Positions 34,249 through 45,802 of a stretch of DNA of 64,000 bases are shown here, piece after piece. Position 1 is the first letter of the stretch. Each line of letters starts with the position of its first letter. Under the pieces are notes generated by a model. That model made no database searches, was not told the DNA's origin, and saw only the letters and a list, made by a program, of their open reading frames with translations. Source of the stretch: an uncultured Pseudomonadota bacterium. Its GTDB lineage: Bacteria > Myxococcota_A > UBA796 > GCA-2862545. The stretch is from positions 186,001-250,000 of the forward strand of contig CAJXTB010000002.1 in the NCBI GenBank assembly GCA_913061235.1. The letters run 5' to 3'. Made by a program: the position numbers and the translations under genes.

Positions 34249-37200
34249 ATGACTCTCATCAAAGTTGTCGGCCGTATGACGGTTGCTTCTCTCGTGTTTC
34301 TTGCGGGGATCCCGTTCGCGGCACCGGCACTCGCTGTCTGTGGTGACGGAATATTGGAGGCCGGTGAAGAATGTGATGCCGGCACCCCAAACGGATTGGT
34401 GGACGGCTGCGACGACACTTGCAACATCCAAGATGGGTTCACCTGTTTTACGCCAGACGGTGCTAATCTAGATTTTACCGGTTTTAACGTTGAAAACTAC
34501 CCGAATCAGTCCGGTCAGGCTGCCGCGTGGAGCCGATCCAATGGCGGGCGCAGAGCCACCCAGACCGGCAACCCCTCGGGTCCGACCTTCTACGTCTCGC
34601 CGTTTCAGGCCACTACCCACCGCTTCACAGTGCGCGTGGAAGACGGTGACAATGACTGGCTCGGATTCGCTCTGGGCTTCACTCCCGGTGATGCGTCGGC
34701 TGCCAATGCCTCTACCGAGTACATCCTCTTCGATTGGAAGCAACAAGAGCAGACCCTAAGTAACGGTGCTCAAGGCTTCGCTGGAACGGGGCTTTACCGT
34801 GTCACTGGCAACCCTTCGGCAGACGATATCTGGGCGCACCGCGCAGGTGCGAACGGCAGTGTCGAGATGTTGGCTCGCGGTATCAACTACGGCGTCATTC
34901 CCGAGCTTGAGCCTGATGACTCAGACGTCTCGTGGGAAGAAGACCGCAACTACGACATCTTCATTGAGTACACCACCTCGCGCATTCGCATCTTCATTGA
35001 CGGCCAAATTGAGTTCGATGTTGCCGGAACCTTTCCGGCCGGTCGAATTGCACCCTTGTCGCATTCCCAGCCGGATGTCTCCTTCACATTCAGCCAGGAC
35101 CAGTCGACCGAGTGTGACGCTATCTGTGGCGATGGCCAAATCGCCCCAGAGCGGTTGAGCGCCAACGGAAACACAATCGACGGTGAAGGCTGTGACGACG
35201 GCAACGCGTTGTCCGGAGACGGCTGCAACCAGCAGTGTGAAGAAGAGCCTTTCTACGACTGTTCTGGCACACCAAGCGTGTGTGGTGCCGAAGCCTGTGG
35301 AGACGGACACGTCGTTGGCGACGAAGCTTGCGATGATGGCAACACCGCTGCAGACGACGGCTGTTCACCCACGTGCGAGGTCGAAGTTGGATTCGAGTGC
35401 GACGACACCATTGACGTCATCCTCGGCGCCCAGGAGTCCAATGATCTAGACCGCCCAGGTGTGTGGACCCTCATTGACGACCGCACGGTCGAGCAGTCCT
35501 CCAACTCACGCGCCACGGTCCTGCTGACGGACCTGCAGATGGCTGGAACGACCGCTACCTTCACAATCGACACCAGCAACGACGACGACGATTTCGTTGG
35601 CTTTGGTATCGGCTACGAAGAAGGGGACTTCAACAGCCCCTTGGCTGACTGGCTGTTCGTCGACTGGAAGCAAGCGTCGCAAGACAGCGCAAGCCGTGGC
35701 ATGGCGCTGAACCGGGCCACTGGACTGCGTCAACGCTTCGCGGACTTCTGGTCCCACTCGGGCTCGGTCACCGAGTTGGCTCGTGCTGCGACCCTCGGCA
35801 ATGCAGGGTGGCAAGACGACACCCTGTACACCTTCGTTGTCACCTACACGACCACCAACATCCAAGTGTCGGTCAACGGTGTGACGCAGTTCAACGTCAA
35901 CGGAACCTTTCCTGAAGGTCGCTTGGCCTTCTACGGCTACAGCCAGGGCGACACCGTGTACAGCCTGCTCAACGTCGAAGTCCCTCCCAGCGTTTGTGAG
36001 AGCGACTGTGGCGACGGCATCATCGCGGCGGACGAAGAGTGCGACACTGGCGTTGTCGGTGCGGATGACGGATGCACCACTTGCGTCGTCGATGACGGCT
36101 TCGACTGCGTTGGCGAGCCGTCCGTCTGTGACGACGACCCAGACGGCGACGGCCTGACTACTGGCGAAGAAGAAATTCTCGGCACCGACCCCAACAATCC
36201 CGACACAGATGGTGACGGCATTGACGATGGCGACGAAGTCAACGGCCTAGATGGCATTCCAGGCAACGGTGACGAGCTCGGAATCGACCCACTCGACGCT
36301 GACTCTGATGATGATGGATTGTCCGACGGTGACGAAGTTGTTGGCCCAGACGGAATCGCTGGCAACAGCGACGACACCGACCCGAACAACTTCGACTCAG
36401 ACAACGACGGCCTCGGTGATGGCCTGGAGCTCGGCGTACCCTTGGGTATCGGTGTTCCCGGCGGCATCAGCCAGCCTGGCCTCATTCCGTTCGTTGGCAC
36501 CGCTCTCGGTTTCCGCGGCGACGCTGACCCAGGCTCCAACACCGACCCGAACAACGACGACTCTGACGGCGACAACCTGCTCGACGGCGAAGAAGACGTA
36601 GACGGCAATGGCAGCTGGACAGGGGATATTGCCGGTACCGATCTGGATGAGACCGACCCCAACTCCGCTGACACAGACGGTGACGGCTTTGATGACGACG
36701 TCGAAGGCGGCGTTGGCCCCGATGCTCCGGACACGGACAACGATGGCATCATCAACGCGCTCGACCTGGACAGCGACGGCGACGGCCTGCCCGACGCGCT
36801 TGAGCTGATTGCCGGAACCGACCCTCGCGACCGCGATAGCGACGATGACTTCTTGGCCGATGGCTACGAAGTTTTGGGACCAGACGGCAACATCAACACG
36901 CCAGACGGCACAGACGCACTCGACAAAGACTCCGACGATGACGGCGTCACCGACGGCTTTGAAGTCAACGGTCCGACTCCCACCAATCCAAACGTGTTCG
37001 ACACGGACAACGATGGTCTAGGCGACGGTCTTGAGACCGGCGTCACCGCACCCATCGCAGCTTCGGTCAACGATCAAGGCACTCCAGTTGGCGGCACCGA
37101 AGGCGTCCTCCAGGTCGACACCGACCCGGGCAGTCGCACCGACCCACAGGCTGCAGACTCGGACGGTGATGGCCTGAATGACGGTGTTGAAGACTTCAAC

Positions 37201-40200
37201 GGAAACGGAAGCTTCGACGGTGACGCCCCCGGCGGCGTCGCCAATGACGAGACCGACCCGAACAACGCCGACACCGATGGCGACGGACCGAACGACTTTG
37301 TTGAAGGCTATGCGGACCGCCGCGACACCGACGGTGACGGCATCGTTGATGCTCTTGAGCCAGGCAACCTGGACACTGACGGCGACGGTCTGACAGATGA
37401 CGAAGAGGTAGCCCTCGGCACCGACCCGACCGACGCAGACACGGATGGCGACGGCATCAACGACGGCGACGAAGTCAAGGGACCGGACGGCAACATCAAC
37501 ACAGATGACGGCACCGACCCACTGGACGCTGACTCTGATGACGACGGCTTGTCCGACGGCGACGAGATCAACGGCGGCGACGACGCGACGGACCCGAACA
37601 ACCCCGACTCTGATGAGGATGGCCTGACCGACGGCATCGAGCTTGGCGTGACCGAGCCCGTTCTCCCCGGCACCAGCGATGATGGCGTGGATTTTGCCGG
37701 CACCGACGGCCCGTTCACCCCAGATGCAGACCCGTCCGAAGGCAACAACACCGACCCGAACGCCCCCGACTCGGATGGTGACACGCTCCTAGACGGTGAC
37801 GAAGACGTCAACCAGAACGGTGCGTGGGACGGCGACCAAGACGGCGTAGACAACGACGAGACCGACCCGAACGATGCGGACACCGACGGCGACCTCATCA
37901 GCGATGCTGACGAAGGCTTCACCGACCGCCGCGATTCGGATGGCGACGACACTATCGATGCTCTCGAAGCCGACACAGATGACTCCGATGGCGACGGCTT
38001 GCCTGATGTTGCTGAAGAAGACATCTACGGTACCGACCCGAACGACGCTGACACCGACGGTGACGGCATCAACGACGGCGACGAAATTGGGGGCCCGGAT
38101 GACGACGTCAACACAGACGACGGCACTGACCCCCTCGACGCCGACTCCGATGACGACGGCCTGTCTGACGGTGCTGAGCTGTTCCCAGCTGACCCGCTCA
38201 ACGGATTCGTGACCGACCCGAACCTGTTCGACACCGATGGCGATGGCCTGGGTGACGGACAAGAGCAAGGCGTCGTGGACCCCGTTGCCGGTGGCAACTC
38301 CGACGGCGACACCCCTGTAGCCTTTGAAGGCACAGACACCGACGTCTTCGTCCCAGACGCCGACACCGACTCTGTCACCGACCCGACAAACGCCGACTCT
38401 GACGGTGACACCCTCTTCGACGGTGACGAAGACATCAACCAAGACGGTGCTTTCGACGGCGACCAGCCTGGCCTGAACGACGATGAGACCGACCCGAACG
38501 ATGACGACAGCGACGACGATGGCGTTGACGACTTCTTCGACGGTGGCCCAGCAGGCCCCGATGGCGACATCGACGGCACGATCGACGCGTTGGACCCCGA
38601 CACGGTTGGCAGCGACACCGACGGTGACGGCATCTCCGACATCGACGAAGCTACGATTACCGGAACCGACCCGCGCAACCCCGACTCGGACGGCGATGGC
38701 CTGACCGATGGCGAGGAGTACAACGGTCCTGACGGTATTCCCGGTAACGAAGACGATACGTCACCCGTTGACGCTGACTCGGACGACGACGGCCTCACCG
38801 ATGGTGAAGAAGCGTTCGGCCCAGACGGCGTCGCGGACAGCGGTGACGAGACGGACCCGAACGACGCCGACACAGATGACGACGGCCTCGAAGACGGGGT
38901 CGAACTCAACGTCTTCGGCACCGACCCGAACGACTCGGACACGGACGACGACAACCTGTTTGACGGCGAAGAAGCCGTCTACGACACCGACCCGCTCCTC
39001 GCGGACACCGACGGTGACGGTCTCGACGACGCCCAAGAGCTGCTTGTCAATACGATGACCGATCCGCTGAACCCGGACAGTGATGGCGATGGCCTCACCG
39101 ACGGCGAAGAAGTGGTGGGCATCGACGGCCTTTATAACACCAATGACGAGACCAATCCCCTCGACCCCGACACCGACGGTGGCGGCGTTCCAGACGGCGT
39201 TGAAGTGCTCATTGAGGGAACCGACCCGAATGCGGCCGGCGACGATGTTGTCGACGACACCGACTCTGACGACGACGGTCTCACCGACGCCCAAGAGCTG
39301 CTCCTCAACACAGACCCGAACAACCCGGACACAGACGACGACGGCATTCTGGACGGCGACGAAGTCAATGACTTTGGCACCGACCCGAAGCGTCCCGACA
39401 CAGACGGCGACGGCGTGACAGACGGCGATGAGATCAACACCGTTGGCTCGGACCCGCTCAACCCCGACACCGATTTTGACGGCCTCACGGACGGCGAAGA
39501 GTTCCTTGGACTCGGCACCGATCCAACAGATGCTGACTCGGATGACGACGGTCTAGACGACGGCGAAGAAGTTCGCTTGTGGAAGACCGACCCCACCGAC
39601 GACGACACCGACGACGACGGCTTGCTTGACGGCGCCGAAGTGGTTGGCGCCGACGGCGTCAAGGGCACCCACGACGAGACGAACCCGCTCAAGGCAGACA
39701 CCGACGGTGATGGCCTTGATGACGGCGACGAAGTGAACACACACGGCTCCGACCCAACCCATCCCGACACCGACCGCGGTGGCGTTCCAGATGGCGTGGA
39801 AGTCCTCGTCCGCAACACCGACCCCACCTCGCCGGGCGATGACCTGCTCGACTTCGGTGACCGCGACAACGACGGCCTGACCGATGCCGAAGAGCTCGCT
39901 CTTGGCACCGACCCAGACGACGACGACTCGGACGATGACGGCATCAGCGACGGCGACGAAGTCGGTGACCTGAACAGCCCGAATCCTCAAGGTACCAATC
40001 CCAACCTCGCCGACACCGATGGTGACGGCGTGGACGACTTGGCCGAACCTCTTGGCCCAGACGGCTTGCCTGATAGCGGTGACGAGACGGACCCGAATGA
40101 CCCGGACACCGATGGTGACGGCCTGTCTGACGGTGACGAGCTTGACGGTGCTGATGGCATCCCTGGCACCGACGACGACACCGACCCGAACGACCGTGAC

Positions 40201-40836
40201 TCGGACGATGACGGTCTGACCGACTTCGAAGAGGAGTTTGTCTACGGCACCGACCCGAACGATGCTGACAGCGACGACGACCGCTTGGAAGATGGCGAAG
40301 AAGTCCTGACCTACGGCACCGACCCGAACGACATCGACACCGATGACGGCGGCGTGCCGGACGGTGTTGAAGTGTTGGATGTCGGCACAGACCCACTGTT
40401 CACCGGTGATGACGACCCCCGTAGCATCGACTCGGACAACGACGGCTTGCCTGACTTCGTTGAGAACGAGATCGGAACCGACCCGAACGACCCTGACACC
40501 GACGACGACGGTCTTCTCGATGGCCGCGAAGTCAACGACACCGAGACCGACCCCCTCGATGCCGACTCGGACGATGACGGCTTGGATGATGGCGAAGAAG
40601 TGGATGGCTTCGGTACCGACCCGAACGATGCAGACACCGACGACGGTGGCGTGAATGACGGCGACGAAGTCGACAACGGGACCAACCCGCTGGACGGAAC
40701 CGACGACCTGACTGCCGGCACCGATCCGAACTACTACGGTGGCGCTTGTGGCGGTTGTTCGTCGTCAACCGCACCTGCCGGTGGCCTTGGTCTGGTCCTG
40801 ATGGGAATGCTGCTTGTGGTGCGTCGTCGCCGCTAA
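34249..40836 (+). CDS. Giant surface protein: DUF4215 + TSP-C-like lectin + TSP3 repeats + MYXO-CTERM
   Basis: 2195 residues from ATG 34249, chosen because the signal peptide ([18 protein letters not shown]) follows directly; the frame starts earlier at 34192. Residues about 30-65, 292-384 and 587-628 are DUF4215-like Cys modules (CGDGxxxxxExCDDGN...DGCSxxC). About 70-290 and 388-580 are two thrombospondin-C/L-lectin-like domains with WKQ-type strands ([20 protein letters not shown]). Residues about 630-2157 are acidic TSP3-type Ca repeats (DxDxDGLxDGxE...GTDP). The C-terminus, [13 protein letters not shown] then a hydrophobic helix then VRRRR, is a MYXO-CTERM sorting tail. Likely a Ca-stiffened surface adhesin. 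Hyper-acidic composition opens long false antisense frames. Confidence 0.93.
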   Translation: MTLIKVVGRMTVASLVFLAGIPFAAPALAVCGDGILEAGEECDAGTPNGLVDGCDDTCNIQDGFTCFTPDGANLDFTGFNVENYPNQSGQAAAWSRSNGGRRATQTGNPSGPTFYVSPFQATTHRFTVRVEDGDNDWLGFALGFTPGDASAANASTEYILFDWKQQEQTLSNGAQGFAGTGLYRVTGNPSADDIWAHRAGANGSVEMLARGINYGVIPELEPDDSDVSWEEDRNYDIFIEYTTSRIRIFIDGQIEFDVAGTFPAGRIAPLSHSQPDVSFTFSQDQSTECDAICGDGQIAPERLSANGNTIDGEGCDDGNALSGDGCNQQCEEEPFYDCSGTPSVCGAEACGDGHVVGDEACDDGNTAADDGCSPTCEVEVGFECDDTIDVILGAQESNDLDRPGVWTLIDDRTVEQSSNSRATVLLTDLQMAGTTATFTIDTSNDDDDFVGFGIGYEEGDFNSPLADWLFVDWKQASQDSASRGMALNRATGLRQRFADFWSHSGSVTELARAATLGNAGWQDDTLYTFVVTYTTTNIQVSVNGVTQFNVNGTFPEGRLAFYGYSQGDTVYSLLNVEVPPSVCESDCGDGIIAADEECDTGVVGADDGCTTCVVDDGFDCVGEPSVCDDDPDGDGLTTGEEEILGTDPNNPDTDGDGIDDGDEVNGLDGIPGNGDELGIDPLDADSDDDGLSDGDEVVGPDGIAGNSDDTDPNNFDSDNDGLGDGLELGVPLGIGVPGGISQPGLIPFVGTALGFRGDADPGSNTDPNNDDSDGDNLLDGEEDVDGNGSWTGDIAGTDLDETDPNSADTDGDGFDDDVEGGVGPDAPDTDNDGIINALDLDSDGDGLPDALELIAGTDPRDRDSDDDFLADGYEVLGPDGNINTPDGTDALDKDSDDDGVTDGFEVNGPTPTNPNVFDTDNDGLGDGLETGVTAPIAASVNDQGTPVGGTEGVLQVDTDPGSRTDPQAADSDGDGLNDGVEDFNGNGSFDGDAPGGVANDETDPNNADTDGDGPNDFVEGYADRRDTDGDGIVDALEPGNLDTDGDGLTDDEEVALGTDPTDADTDGDGINDGDEVKGPDGNINTDDGTDPLDADSDDDGLSDGDEINGGDDATDPNNPDSDEDGLTDGIELGVTEPVLPGTSDDGVDFAGTDGPFTPDADPSEGNNTDPNAPDSDGDTLLDGDEDVNQNGAWDGDQDGVDNDETDPNDADTDGDLISDADEGFTDRRDSDGDDTIDALEADTDDSDGDGLPDVAEEDIYGTDPNDADTDGDGINDGDEIGGPDDDVNTDDGTDPLDADSDDDGLSDGAELFPADPLNGFVTDPNLFDTDGDGLGDGQEQGVVDPVAGGNSDGDTPVAFEGTDTDVFVPDADTDSVTDPTNADSDGDTLFDGDEDINQDGAFDGDQPGLNDDETDPNDDDSDDDGVDDFFDGGPAGPDGDIDGTIDALDPDTVGSDTDGDGISDIDEATITGTDPRNPDSDGDGLTDGEEYNGPDGIPGNEDDTSPVDADSDDDGLTDGEEAFGPDGVADSGDETDPNDADTDDDGLEDGVELNVFGTDPNDSDTDDDNLFDGEEAVYDTDPLLADTDGDGLDDAQELLVNTMTDPLNPDSDGDGLTDGEEVVGIDGLYNTNDETNPLDPDTDGGGVPDGVEVLIEGTDPNAAGDDVVDDTDSDDDGLTDAQELLLNTDPNNPDTDDDGILDGDEVNDFGTDPKRPDTDGDGVTDGDEINTVGSDPLNPDTDFDGLTDGEEFLGLGTDPTDADSDDDGLDDGEEVRLWKTDPTDDDTDDDGLLDGAEVVGADGVKGTHDETNPLKADTDGDGLDDGDEVNTHGSDPTHPDTDRGGVPDGVEVLVRNTDPTSPGDDLLDFGDRDNDGLTDAEELALGTDPDDDDSDDDGISDGDEVGDLNSPNPQGTNPNLADTDGDGVDDLAEPLGPDGLPDSGDETDPNDPDTDGDGLSDGDELDGADGIPGTDDDTDPNDRDSDDDGLTDFEEEFVYGTDPNDADSDDDRLEDGEEVLTYGTDPNDIDTDDGGVPDGVEVLDVGTDPLFTGDDDPRSIDSDNDGLPDFVENEIGTDPNDPDTDDDGLLDGREVNDTETDPLDADSDDDGLDDGEEVDGFGTDPNDADTDDGGVNDGDEVDNGTNPLDGTDDLTAGTDPNYYGGACGGCSSSTAPAGGLGLVLMGMLLVVRRRR
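36136..40719 (+). repeat. TSP3-type Ca-binding repeat array inside the giant protein
   Basis: About 1500 codons repeat D-x-D-x-DGL(x)DG-x-E and GTDP-N-(x)-D-x-DG-DG at roughly 12-30-residue intervals, with a few units carrying GLDG-type inserts. The repeat is protein-level; DNA copies differ at many codons, so this is not a simple minisatellite. Confidence 0.85.
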
Positions 40837-40858
40837 GCGGTACTGACGTCAACCAATG

Positions 40859-40890
40859 AACGCCCGGTGAGCTACTCGCCGGGCGTTTTT
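40859..40890 (+). terminator. Rho-independent terminator
   Basis: Stem AACGCCCGG / CCGGGCGTT with an 11-base loop, followed by TTTTT, 22 bp after the giant gene's stop. Clear intrinsic terminator for the plus strand. Confidence 0.9.
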
Positions 40891-40991
40891 GCGTCTGGGC
40901 ATTCCCTCGATTCCTGTCGGTGCACTGTCACCACAGTGAATGGGCGCGCTGGTGAGGCGTCTGAATCGGGACCCTGCACCCCGAGGACACC

Positions 40992-41810
40992 ATGCGCATC
41001 ATCGAAGAGCTTCTGCAACGAGTTGCCGCATTCCTGCTCACCGCCGTGTGGTTTGCCATCCCCATGGGATTCGGACTGTACCAAGTGAACAATGAGCCGG
41101 AGTTCGTCGTTGATGACAGCCGTCTCGCCTCGTTCGAAGAGCGTGCCGTAGTGTGGATGGACTCTCCAGCAGCCGCGAGCCCCGACCCTGGTGGGGACGA
41201 AGGTGAGGCGACCGACGGAGACGACGCTGAGCCTGCTCCGCTTGAGACGGCGCCTGCCGAGACGCCTTCGCCTACCAGCACGCCAGCCCCTGCGGCTGCA
41301 GCCCCTGTGGCAGCGCGGCCAACGCCAACGCGGACCTCGTCGACTGGTGGCCAGGGCAGCTCAACAAGCACGCATATGGTCCGCCCTGGCTACGTCGCTG
41401 GCGAAGCGTCGACTGGGCTGAAGGAGCGCAGCACTACCCGTGAGCGTGACTGCGAAGAGCCAACCTCGATGGTCTCCAAGGTCAGCGATGACACCTACAG
41501 CATCGACCGTGACATCCTTGAGATCTACGCCAACGACTACGAACTACTGGGACGTCTGGGCTGGGTTCGCGTCCACGAGAACGAGCGCGGCCGTCGCGAC
41601 GGCTTCACCATCCGCGGCATCCGCTGTGGCACCTTGCTCCAGCAGGTTGGCCTGAAGAACCGCGACACCATCCACAGCGTCAATGGCAAGCCCGTCCGCA
41701 ACCTCTTCGGAGCCCTCGCTGCCTACCGCAAGTTCAAGCGTGCCGATGTGGTCGAGCTGGAGATCACCCGCCGCGGCGAGACCGAGTTCATCACCTACCA
41801 GATGCACTAG
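40992..41810 (+). CDS. Membrane-anchored PDZ protein, GspC-like
   Basis: 272 residues; ATG with GAGGA upstream. An N-terminal transmembrane helix (VAAFLLTAVWFAIPMGFGLY) is followed by a long acidic/Pro/Ala/Thr-rich linker. The C-terminal 100 residues are a PDZ domain: GWVRVHENERGRRDGFTIRGIRCGTLL, then VGLKNRDTIHSVNGKPVRNL, and ADVVELEITRRGETEFITYQMH. The layout TM - HR-like linker - PDZ is that of GspC, the inner-membrane subunit of type II secretion, but no gsp genes are present here. It may be an orphan GspC or another PDZ adaptor. It is preceded by a terminator, so it has its own promoter. Confidence 0.75.
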   Translation: MRIIEELLQRVAAFLLTAVWFAIPMGFGLYQVNNEPEFVVDDSRLASFEERAVVWMDSPAAASPDPGGDEGEATDGDDAEPAPLETAPAETPSPTSTPAPAAAAPVAARPTPTRTSSTGGQGSSTSTHMVRPGYVAGEASTGLKERSTTRERDCEEPTSMVSKVSDDTYSIDRDILEIYANDYELLGRLGWVRVHENERGRRDGFTIRGIRCGTLLQQVGLKNRDTIHSVNGKPVRNLFGALAAYRKFKRADVVELEITRRGETEFITYQMH

Positions 41811-41832
41811 ACTCGACACCGGCTTCAGCCCC

Positions 41833-41860
41833 AAGGCGCTCGCATCAGCGGGCGCCTTGT
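41833..41860. terminator. Intergenic terminator between convergent genes
   Basis: AAGGCGC pairs with GCGCCTT over a 12-base loop. It lies 22 bp after the PDZ gene stop and just before the convergent lipoprotein stop. T-rich flank (TTGTTCGTTT) on the plus strand; it could serve both genes. Confidence 0.7.
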
Positions 41861-41864
41861 TCGT

Positions 41865-42716
41865 TTAGAAGCAGGTAAATTCGGACGTTGTGATGATGTT
41901 GCCGAGAGGGGTAATCACGCCACCGGGCCACGTAATCGTTGCCGCTCGCCAGACCTGCTGGGCGTCTGTCAGGGTCTGTGTGACCGTCTGAACTTCAACA
42001 CCATCAATGAAGATGCGCATGGTGGCCACTGACGGGCCGCAGGGCAGGTCGTCACAGCCCCGTCCGCCGCCCTGGCCGTAGTAGTGCGCTTGCAACGTGT
42101 AGGTACCGTCAGCAGGGTCGCTGATTGTGGCAATCTCAGGCCCAAAGCCCGAGCTGGTCTCTTCGACGAGTACGCCGTCGTCGGAGTCCGAGTCCGGAAG
42201 ACCCCAGTTCGCGACGGGGTTGCACCAGTTTAGGTCTCCGGGAGTGGAGAAGAGCGGCGCGTTGTTCTGGGTGACGTGCAAGTCCAAGTCGAACTCACTG
42301 TCCCAGGTCAGCTGAACGTAGACACCGGCGTTGGGCGACGCATCCACGATGACACGGTCGGGTGTGCTGTCCCAGACATCACGGCTATTCGCAACGGTCA
42401 GCTCAAACTCGTACTCACCGGAGACGTCGGGCTCGAAGAAGGGGCGGTCGTCGTCCGGGTTGGACAAGGTCGCCGTCGAACCAGGAGGTGAGCTAATCAT
42501 CGTCCAGCGGTAGCCAATGATCTGTAGGTCTGCTGGGTCGTAGCTGGCGCTGCCATCCAGCCGCATGGCGGTCAGAGGAATGGTCTGAACGTCAGCACCG
42601 GCGTCCGCGACGGGCTCGCCGGCGGGGCCTTCCGTGTCGTCGTCGTCGCCACTGCCGCGAATGGTCCATTCCGAACAGCCGACAAGCAGGGCTAGTATGA
42701 GAATCGAACAGCGCAC
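41865..42716 (-). CDS. PKD/Ig-like lipoprotein with YfaP-like C-terminal domain
   Basis: 283 residues from GTG 42716, chosen because GGAGG lies 6 bases upstream and the lipobox follows quickly (ILILALLVGC); the frame opens 14 codons earlier without such a site. Residues about 30-130 form a PKD-like domain: EPVADAGADVQTIPL, LDGSASYDPADLQIIGYRW, and EYEFELTVANSRD. The second half, VYVQLTWDSEFDLDLHVTQ with LQAHYYGQGGG, resembles DUF2135/YfaP strands. It contains no enzyme signature. Probably a surface-exposed or periplasmic lipoprotein with adhesive folds. Confidence 0.75.
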   Translation of the reverse strand: MRCSILILALLVGCSEWTIRGSGDDDDTEGPAGEPVADAGADVQTIPLTAMRLDGSASYDPADLQIIGYRWTMISSPPGSTATLSNPDDDRPFFEPDVSGEYEFELTVANSRDVWDSTPDRVIVDASPNAGVYVQLTWDSEFDLDLHVTQNNAPLFSTPGDLNWCNPVANWGLPDSDSDDGVLVEETSSGFGPEIATISDPADGTYTLQAHYYGQGGGRGCDDLPCGPSVATMRIFIDGVEVQTVTQTLTDAQQVWRAATITWPGGVITPLGNIITTSEFTCF

Positions 42717-42882
42717 GCAGGACCTCCGAGTCGTTGTGTGTAGCGCATTATGGCTCACAGTCGCCAGCTACTTTGCCGTCAACGTGTCATCGTTTGGTGC
42801 AGAGGGGGCACATGAGCAGACCGCAGGTTGGGAGTAGGCGGCACTGCTGTCGCACCTGTAGTACAACCTGTGCGGAGGCGCT

Positions 42883-43209
42883 GTGTCGGAAGTGAGGTCC
42901 ACATCATCGAGCCCACCGTGGGGCTTGGTCTCGCTCGGTAGCGGCGCTTTGGGACTGTTCATGGTCTCTGCCGGCTGTCTTGTGGGTATGTCGTACTTCT
43001 CGCTGCCATTCGCCATCTTTGGCCTAGTAGCCGCCGAGCTTGAGGCCCAGAAGGCGCGTAGCGGGGAGTTCGCAGAGATGTCCCACGCAACGATGGGCAT
43101 TGTGTTTTCGACCATCACTCTAGGCATGCAGTTGGTGCTGATGATGGGGATCTTCTACGTGTTGGTAAGCTACATCCTGTTCTTTGTTGGCGTGGTGCTG
43201 TTGGCATGA
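42883..43209 (+). CDS. Small integral membrane protein
   Basis: 108 residues from GTG 42883 with GGAGG 4 bases upstream. After a polar N-terminus come hydrophobic segments LGLFMVSAGCLVGMSYFSLPFAIFGLV, a short loop with AELEAQKARSGEF, and a long C-terminal hydrophobic stretch LVLMMGIFYVLVSYILFFVGVVLL; three or four TM helices are plausible. The layout is like DUF4190-type small membrane proteins. Its stop overlaps the start of the LAS-like peptidase gene (ATGA), so the two are probably a coupled pair at the membrane. Confidence 0.75.
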   Translation: MSEVRSTSSSPPWGLVSLGSGALGLFMVSAGCLVGMSYFSLPFAIFGLVAAELEAQKARSGEFAEMSHATMGIVFSTITLGMQLVLMMGIFYVLVSYILFFVGVVLLA

Positions 43210-44303
43210 CCCTGATTGTGCTCTGGTTCTGCGGAGTGTCACTCGCGCAATCGCCAATCCGGGCCAACGGCACGTTTGAGGTGCTTCCTCAAACCACGGA
43301 TGTCCGGGTACAACTCCAACATGCGGCCTGGCATCTTGTCGATGGACCGGTTGTAGAGCTGGCTGGAGTCCCCGTAGATGCGCGACGCCTGGCGAAGTGG
43401 GCGGCAACACCGTCGGCCGAAGATGTTCAGGATGCAGTCCGACACGATGTGGCTCGGGCTGTCGACCTAGATGACTTTCTGCTCCTGTTGGATGATGTCA
43501 TTGCCCAAGGGTTCGACTCCACGGTGGTGCTTCCCGCCGGTCGCGCGCGCAGTGCGGGCGTTCTGGTACACCCAACGGACGTGTTTCGGACGGCGTCTCG
43601 CACCTATGTGGGCCGGACCGTTCAAACCGACCGACCGACCCCTCAACGCTGGGTGCCTCCTGCACAAGATGGCGACCCACTCGGCGTGCGTTGGACGACT
43701 CGCTTCGCCAATCCAGGAACGGCGGGCGGCCAGCTTGAAGCCATTCGCAGTGAGCGCCCCAACTCGGACCTGCCGGAGCGCGTGGCATCCCTCGCAGCAC
43801 AGCTCGAAGCCCAGGGAGCCGTGGTCTGGGTGACCAGCACCGCCCGCGACCCACGGCGTGGCTATCTGCTCTGGGGGTCATTCATACTGTCCCGGGCAGA
43901 CTCTGAAATCGGGACGGGCAGGGTCGTGACGCGTCTAGAAAAGGCGCGCCAAGACTGGGGCTTGGAGGTTCCCATTCAGTGGGCTCATCCTGACGGATGG
44001 CGCGCGACGGTTCGAGCAGCAACCGAGATGGCGGAGACCTATGACGTGGTGTACGCCACAGAGCGGGGAGCGCGCTCGTCCAACCACTATGGAGGATTCG
44101 CCGTTGACCTCGTCGCACTGGGGCTTCCAGATTCGCTGGTCCTAGTGGGACCGGATGGCGTTCAGCAACACTTCGACCTGTCTGGCTCGGAACACACTCG
44201 GGACTTGTCCCTGGAACCAGACGTCATTCGGTGGGTTGAACGGCACTTTCGCTTGCGCAAGCTGGACAGCGACTACCCACACTGGACCGATACCGACCGC
44301 TAG
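43206..44303 (+). CDS. Secreted LAS-fold (M15-like) peptidase candidate
   Basis: 365 residues; signal peptide [15 protein letters not shown]. The C-terminal 170 residues show [19 protein letters not shown], then [17 protein letters not shown] (H and D zinc ligands near 295) and YPHW at the very end, the pattern of D-Ala-D-Ala carboxypeptidase/LAS metallopeptidases. The N-terminal half is unassigned. If active it would act on peptidoglycan in the periplasm. The identification rests on motif spacing and is moderate. It overlaps the small membrane gene upstream, and its end overlaps the convergent flavoprotein gene by 4 bp. Confidence 0.65.
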   Translation: MTLIVLWFCGVSLAQSPIRANGTFEVLPQTTDVRVQLQHAAWHLVDGPVVELAGVPVDARRLAKWAATPSAEDVQDAVRHDVARAVDLDDFLLLLDDVIAQGFDSTVVLPAGRARSAGVLVHPTDVFRTASRTYVGRTVQTDRPTPQRWVPPAQDGDPLGVRWTTRFANPGTAGGQLEAIRSERPNSDLPERVASLAAQLEAQGAVVWVTSTARDPRRGYLLWGSFILSRADSEIGTGRVVTRLEKARQDWGLEVPIQWAHPDGWRATVRAATEMAETYDVVYATERGARSSNHYGGFAVDLVALGLPDSLVLVGPDGVQQHFDLSGSEHTRDLSLEPDVIRWVERHFRLRKLDSDYPHWTDTDR

Positions 44304-45802
44304 TCGCCCAGGACAGCCAGTGCAGCGTGCATGCCTGACAAACCTGTTGCGGGAAGGCCTGGCGATGTCCCAGTGGAGCCAAGGTACAAGCCCTCGATGG
44401 CTGTGCTGTGCTGTGCGAGCGCAGGAGCCGGACGCAGAGCCCAGATCTGGTCCAACGCCATCTCCCCGTGCATGGGATGTCCACCACGATGTCCCCAGCG
44501 CGTCTGAAGGTCGTCGGGAGTGACCACTTGAATGGCGGCAACGTCGTCCCGACCCAGGTCGGTGACGCTCGCGAGTGTCTCGAGCACTCGAACACCCAGT
44601 GCCTGACGTGTTTCGGCGGTCCATCCTGCGTCTTGTTCAGCGCCCACAGTGGTTGTGATCGACATCACACAGTGCCCATCGGGACACAGTCCTTCGGTGG
44701 AGTGTGACGGAATGCGGAGGTCGAGAATGGGGACTCGCGGAAGTCTGCGGTACTTGACGTCGTCAAAGCTGCGCTCAACATCGAGGGGATGTGCGGCAAC
44801 AATGGCGCTGTGTACGACGCGGTCTTCAGCATGTTTGAAGGTCAGGGACCGCTTGATAGCCATGTGGACCTTGGCGAATGTGCCGCGCGTTCGGATCCGT
44901 CGGACCACGTCTGCTTGTGCGACGGGCCGGTGGGAGGGGTGCACCAGGCCTTCAAGAGTCTCAACCGGACCAATGGTCGAGATGACCTGTGCGGCGGTCA
45001 ATGCGGTGCCGTCTGCCAGAACCACAGCACGTGCGCGACCCTTCGCTACTTCAATGTGGTCGACAGGCGCGTCGCACTGAATCTCAACACCCGCGCTGGC
45101 GCAGCTCGCGACGAGGGCGTGAATCAGTGCAGCAGGTCCACCCACAACAGCCTGTCCACAGAGGGCTTGCTGCTGCAGGTACAACGCGGTGCTCTGCGGT
45201 GAGCGGGGGCCCATCCAGCTGCCATGCAGAGCGGGGACGGCGAGTCCGGCGCGAATCAAGGGGTCCGCGAATGACTCCTCCAAGAAGTCGTCCACACAGC
45301 TTGGTCCGACGCGCAACAGCGACAGCATGTCCGCACGACCCAGACGCCGTAGAGCGAGCGCCCGCTTGGCAAGAGGCAGGAGAGCGGCCGTTGTGCTGAG
45401 GACCGGAGGTGTCTGTTCGAGCCACCCTGCCGCCAGTGGTGTGATTCGGGACAGAAAGCCCTGGTGGACGTTCCAGGCGTCTGCGTAGCCGGCATCTGCG
45501 ACTCCGCTGGTGTCCAGCCACAGCCCACGCTCTGGACAGACCACGAAGGCGGCTTTGCGCTCTTCACGCCGCAGGCCGTGCAGCTGTAGGCCGAGAGCAT
45601 CGCTGACGGTCGTGGCGAAATTACTGGCATCATGCCAGATCCCCACGTGTCGGTACCCTGGGTGGAACTCGTCACCCGCACACAGACCGCCGGGACGCTG
45701 GAGTCGCTCCACAACCACCACCCGTTGGCCGGAGCGGGCCAGGTGAGCCGCGGCAACCAGTCCTTCGACACCAGCACCAATGACAACGATTGGGTGTGTC
45801 AT
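44300..45802 (-). CDS. FAD-dependent oxidoreductase, PYROXD2/phytoene desaturase-like (copy 2)
   Basis: 500 residues from ATG 45802, which shares one base with the stop of the upstream paralogue (TGATG); the longer frame is a shadow. N-terminal dinucleotide-binding [35 protein letters not shown], a central substrate-type domain, and a C-terminal [23 protein letters not shown] that closes the FAD site. It is related to the neighbour at 45802 but clearly diverged. Family members include phytoene desaturases and poorly known flavoproteins, so the substrate is open. Last gene of the operon with the GcvT-like gene. Confidence 0.88.
   Translation of the reverse strand: MTHPIVVIGAGVEGLVAAAHLARSGQRVVVVERLQRPGGLCAGDEFHPGYRHVGIWHDASNFATTVSDALGLQLHGLRREERKAAFVVCPERGLWLDTSGVADAGYADAWNVHQGFLSRITPLAAGWLEQTPPVLSTTAALLPLAKRALALRRLGRADMLSLLRVGPSCVDDFLEESFADPLIRAGLAVPALHGSWMGPRSPQSTALYLQQQALCGQAVVGGPAALIHALVASCASAGVEIQCDAPVDHIEVAKGRARAVVLADGTALTAAQVISTIGPVETLEGLVHPSHRPVAQADVVRRIRTRGTFAKVHMAIKRSLTFKHAEDRVVHSAIVAAHPLDVERSFDDVKYRRLPRVPILDLRIPSHSTEGLCPDGHCVMSITTTVGAEQDAGWTAETRQALGVRVLETLASVTDLGRDDVAAIQVVTPDDLQTRWGHRGGHPMHGEMALDQIWALRPAPALAQHSTAIEGLYLGSTGTSPGLPATGLSGMHAALAVLGD

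Noticed and set aside
36136-40719. Regular repeats read as a CRISPR or minisatellite
   Set aside because: The period follows codons, copies vary at synonymous sites and the frame is open throughout; these are protein repeats.
35937-40852. Long antisense open frames (up to about 310 codons) across the repeat region
   Set aside because: They translate to Ser/Pro/Val monotony and arise because the repeated Asp/Gly codons rarely give stops on the other strand. The plus frame has signal peptide, domains and sorting tail.
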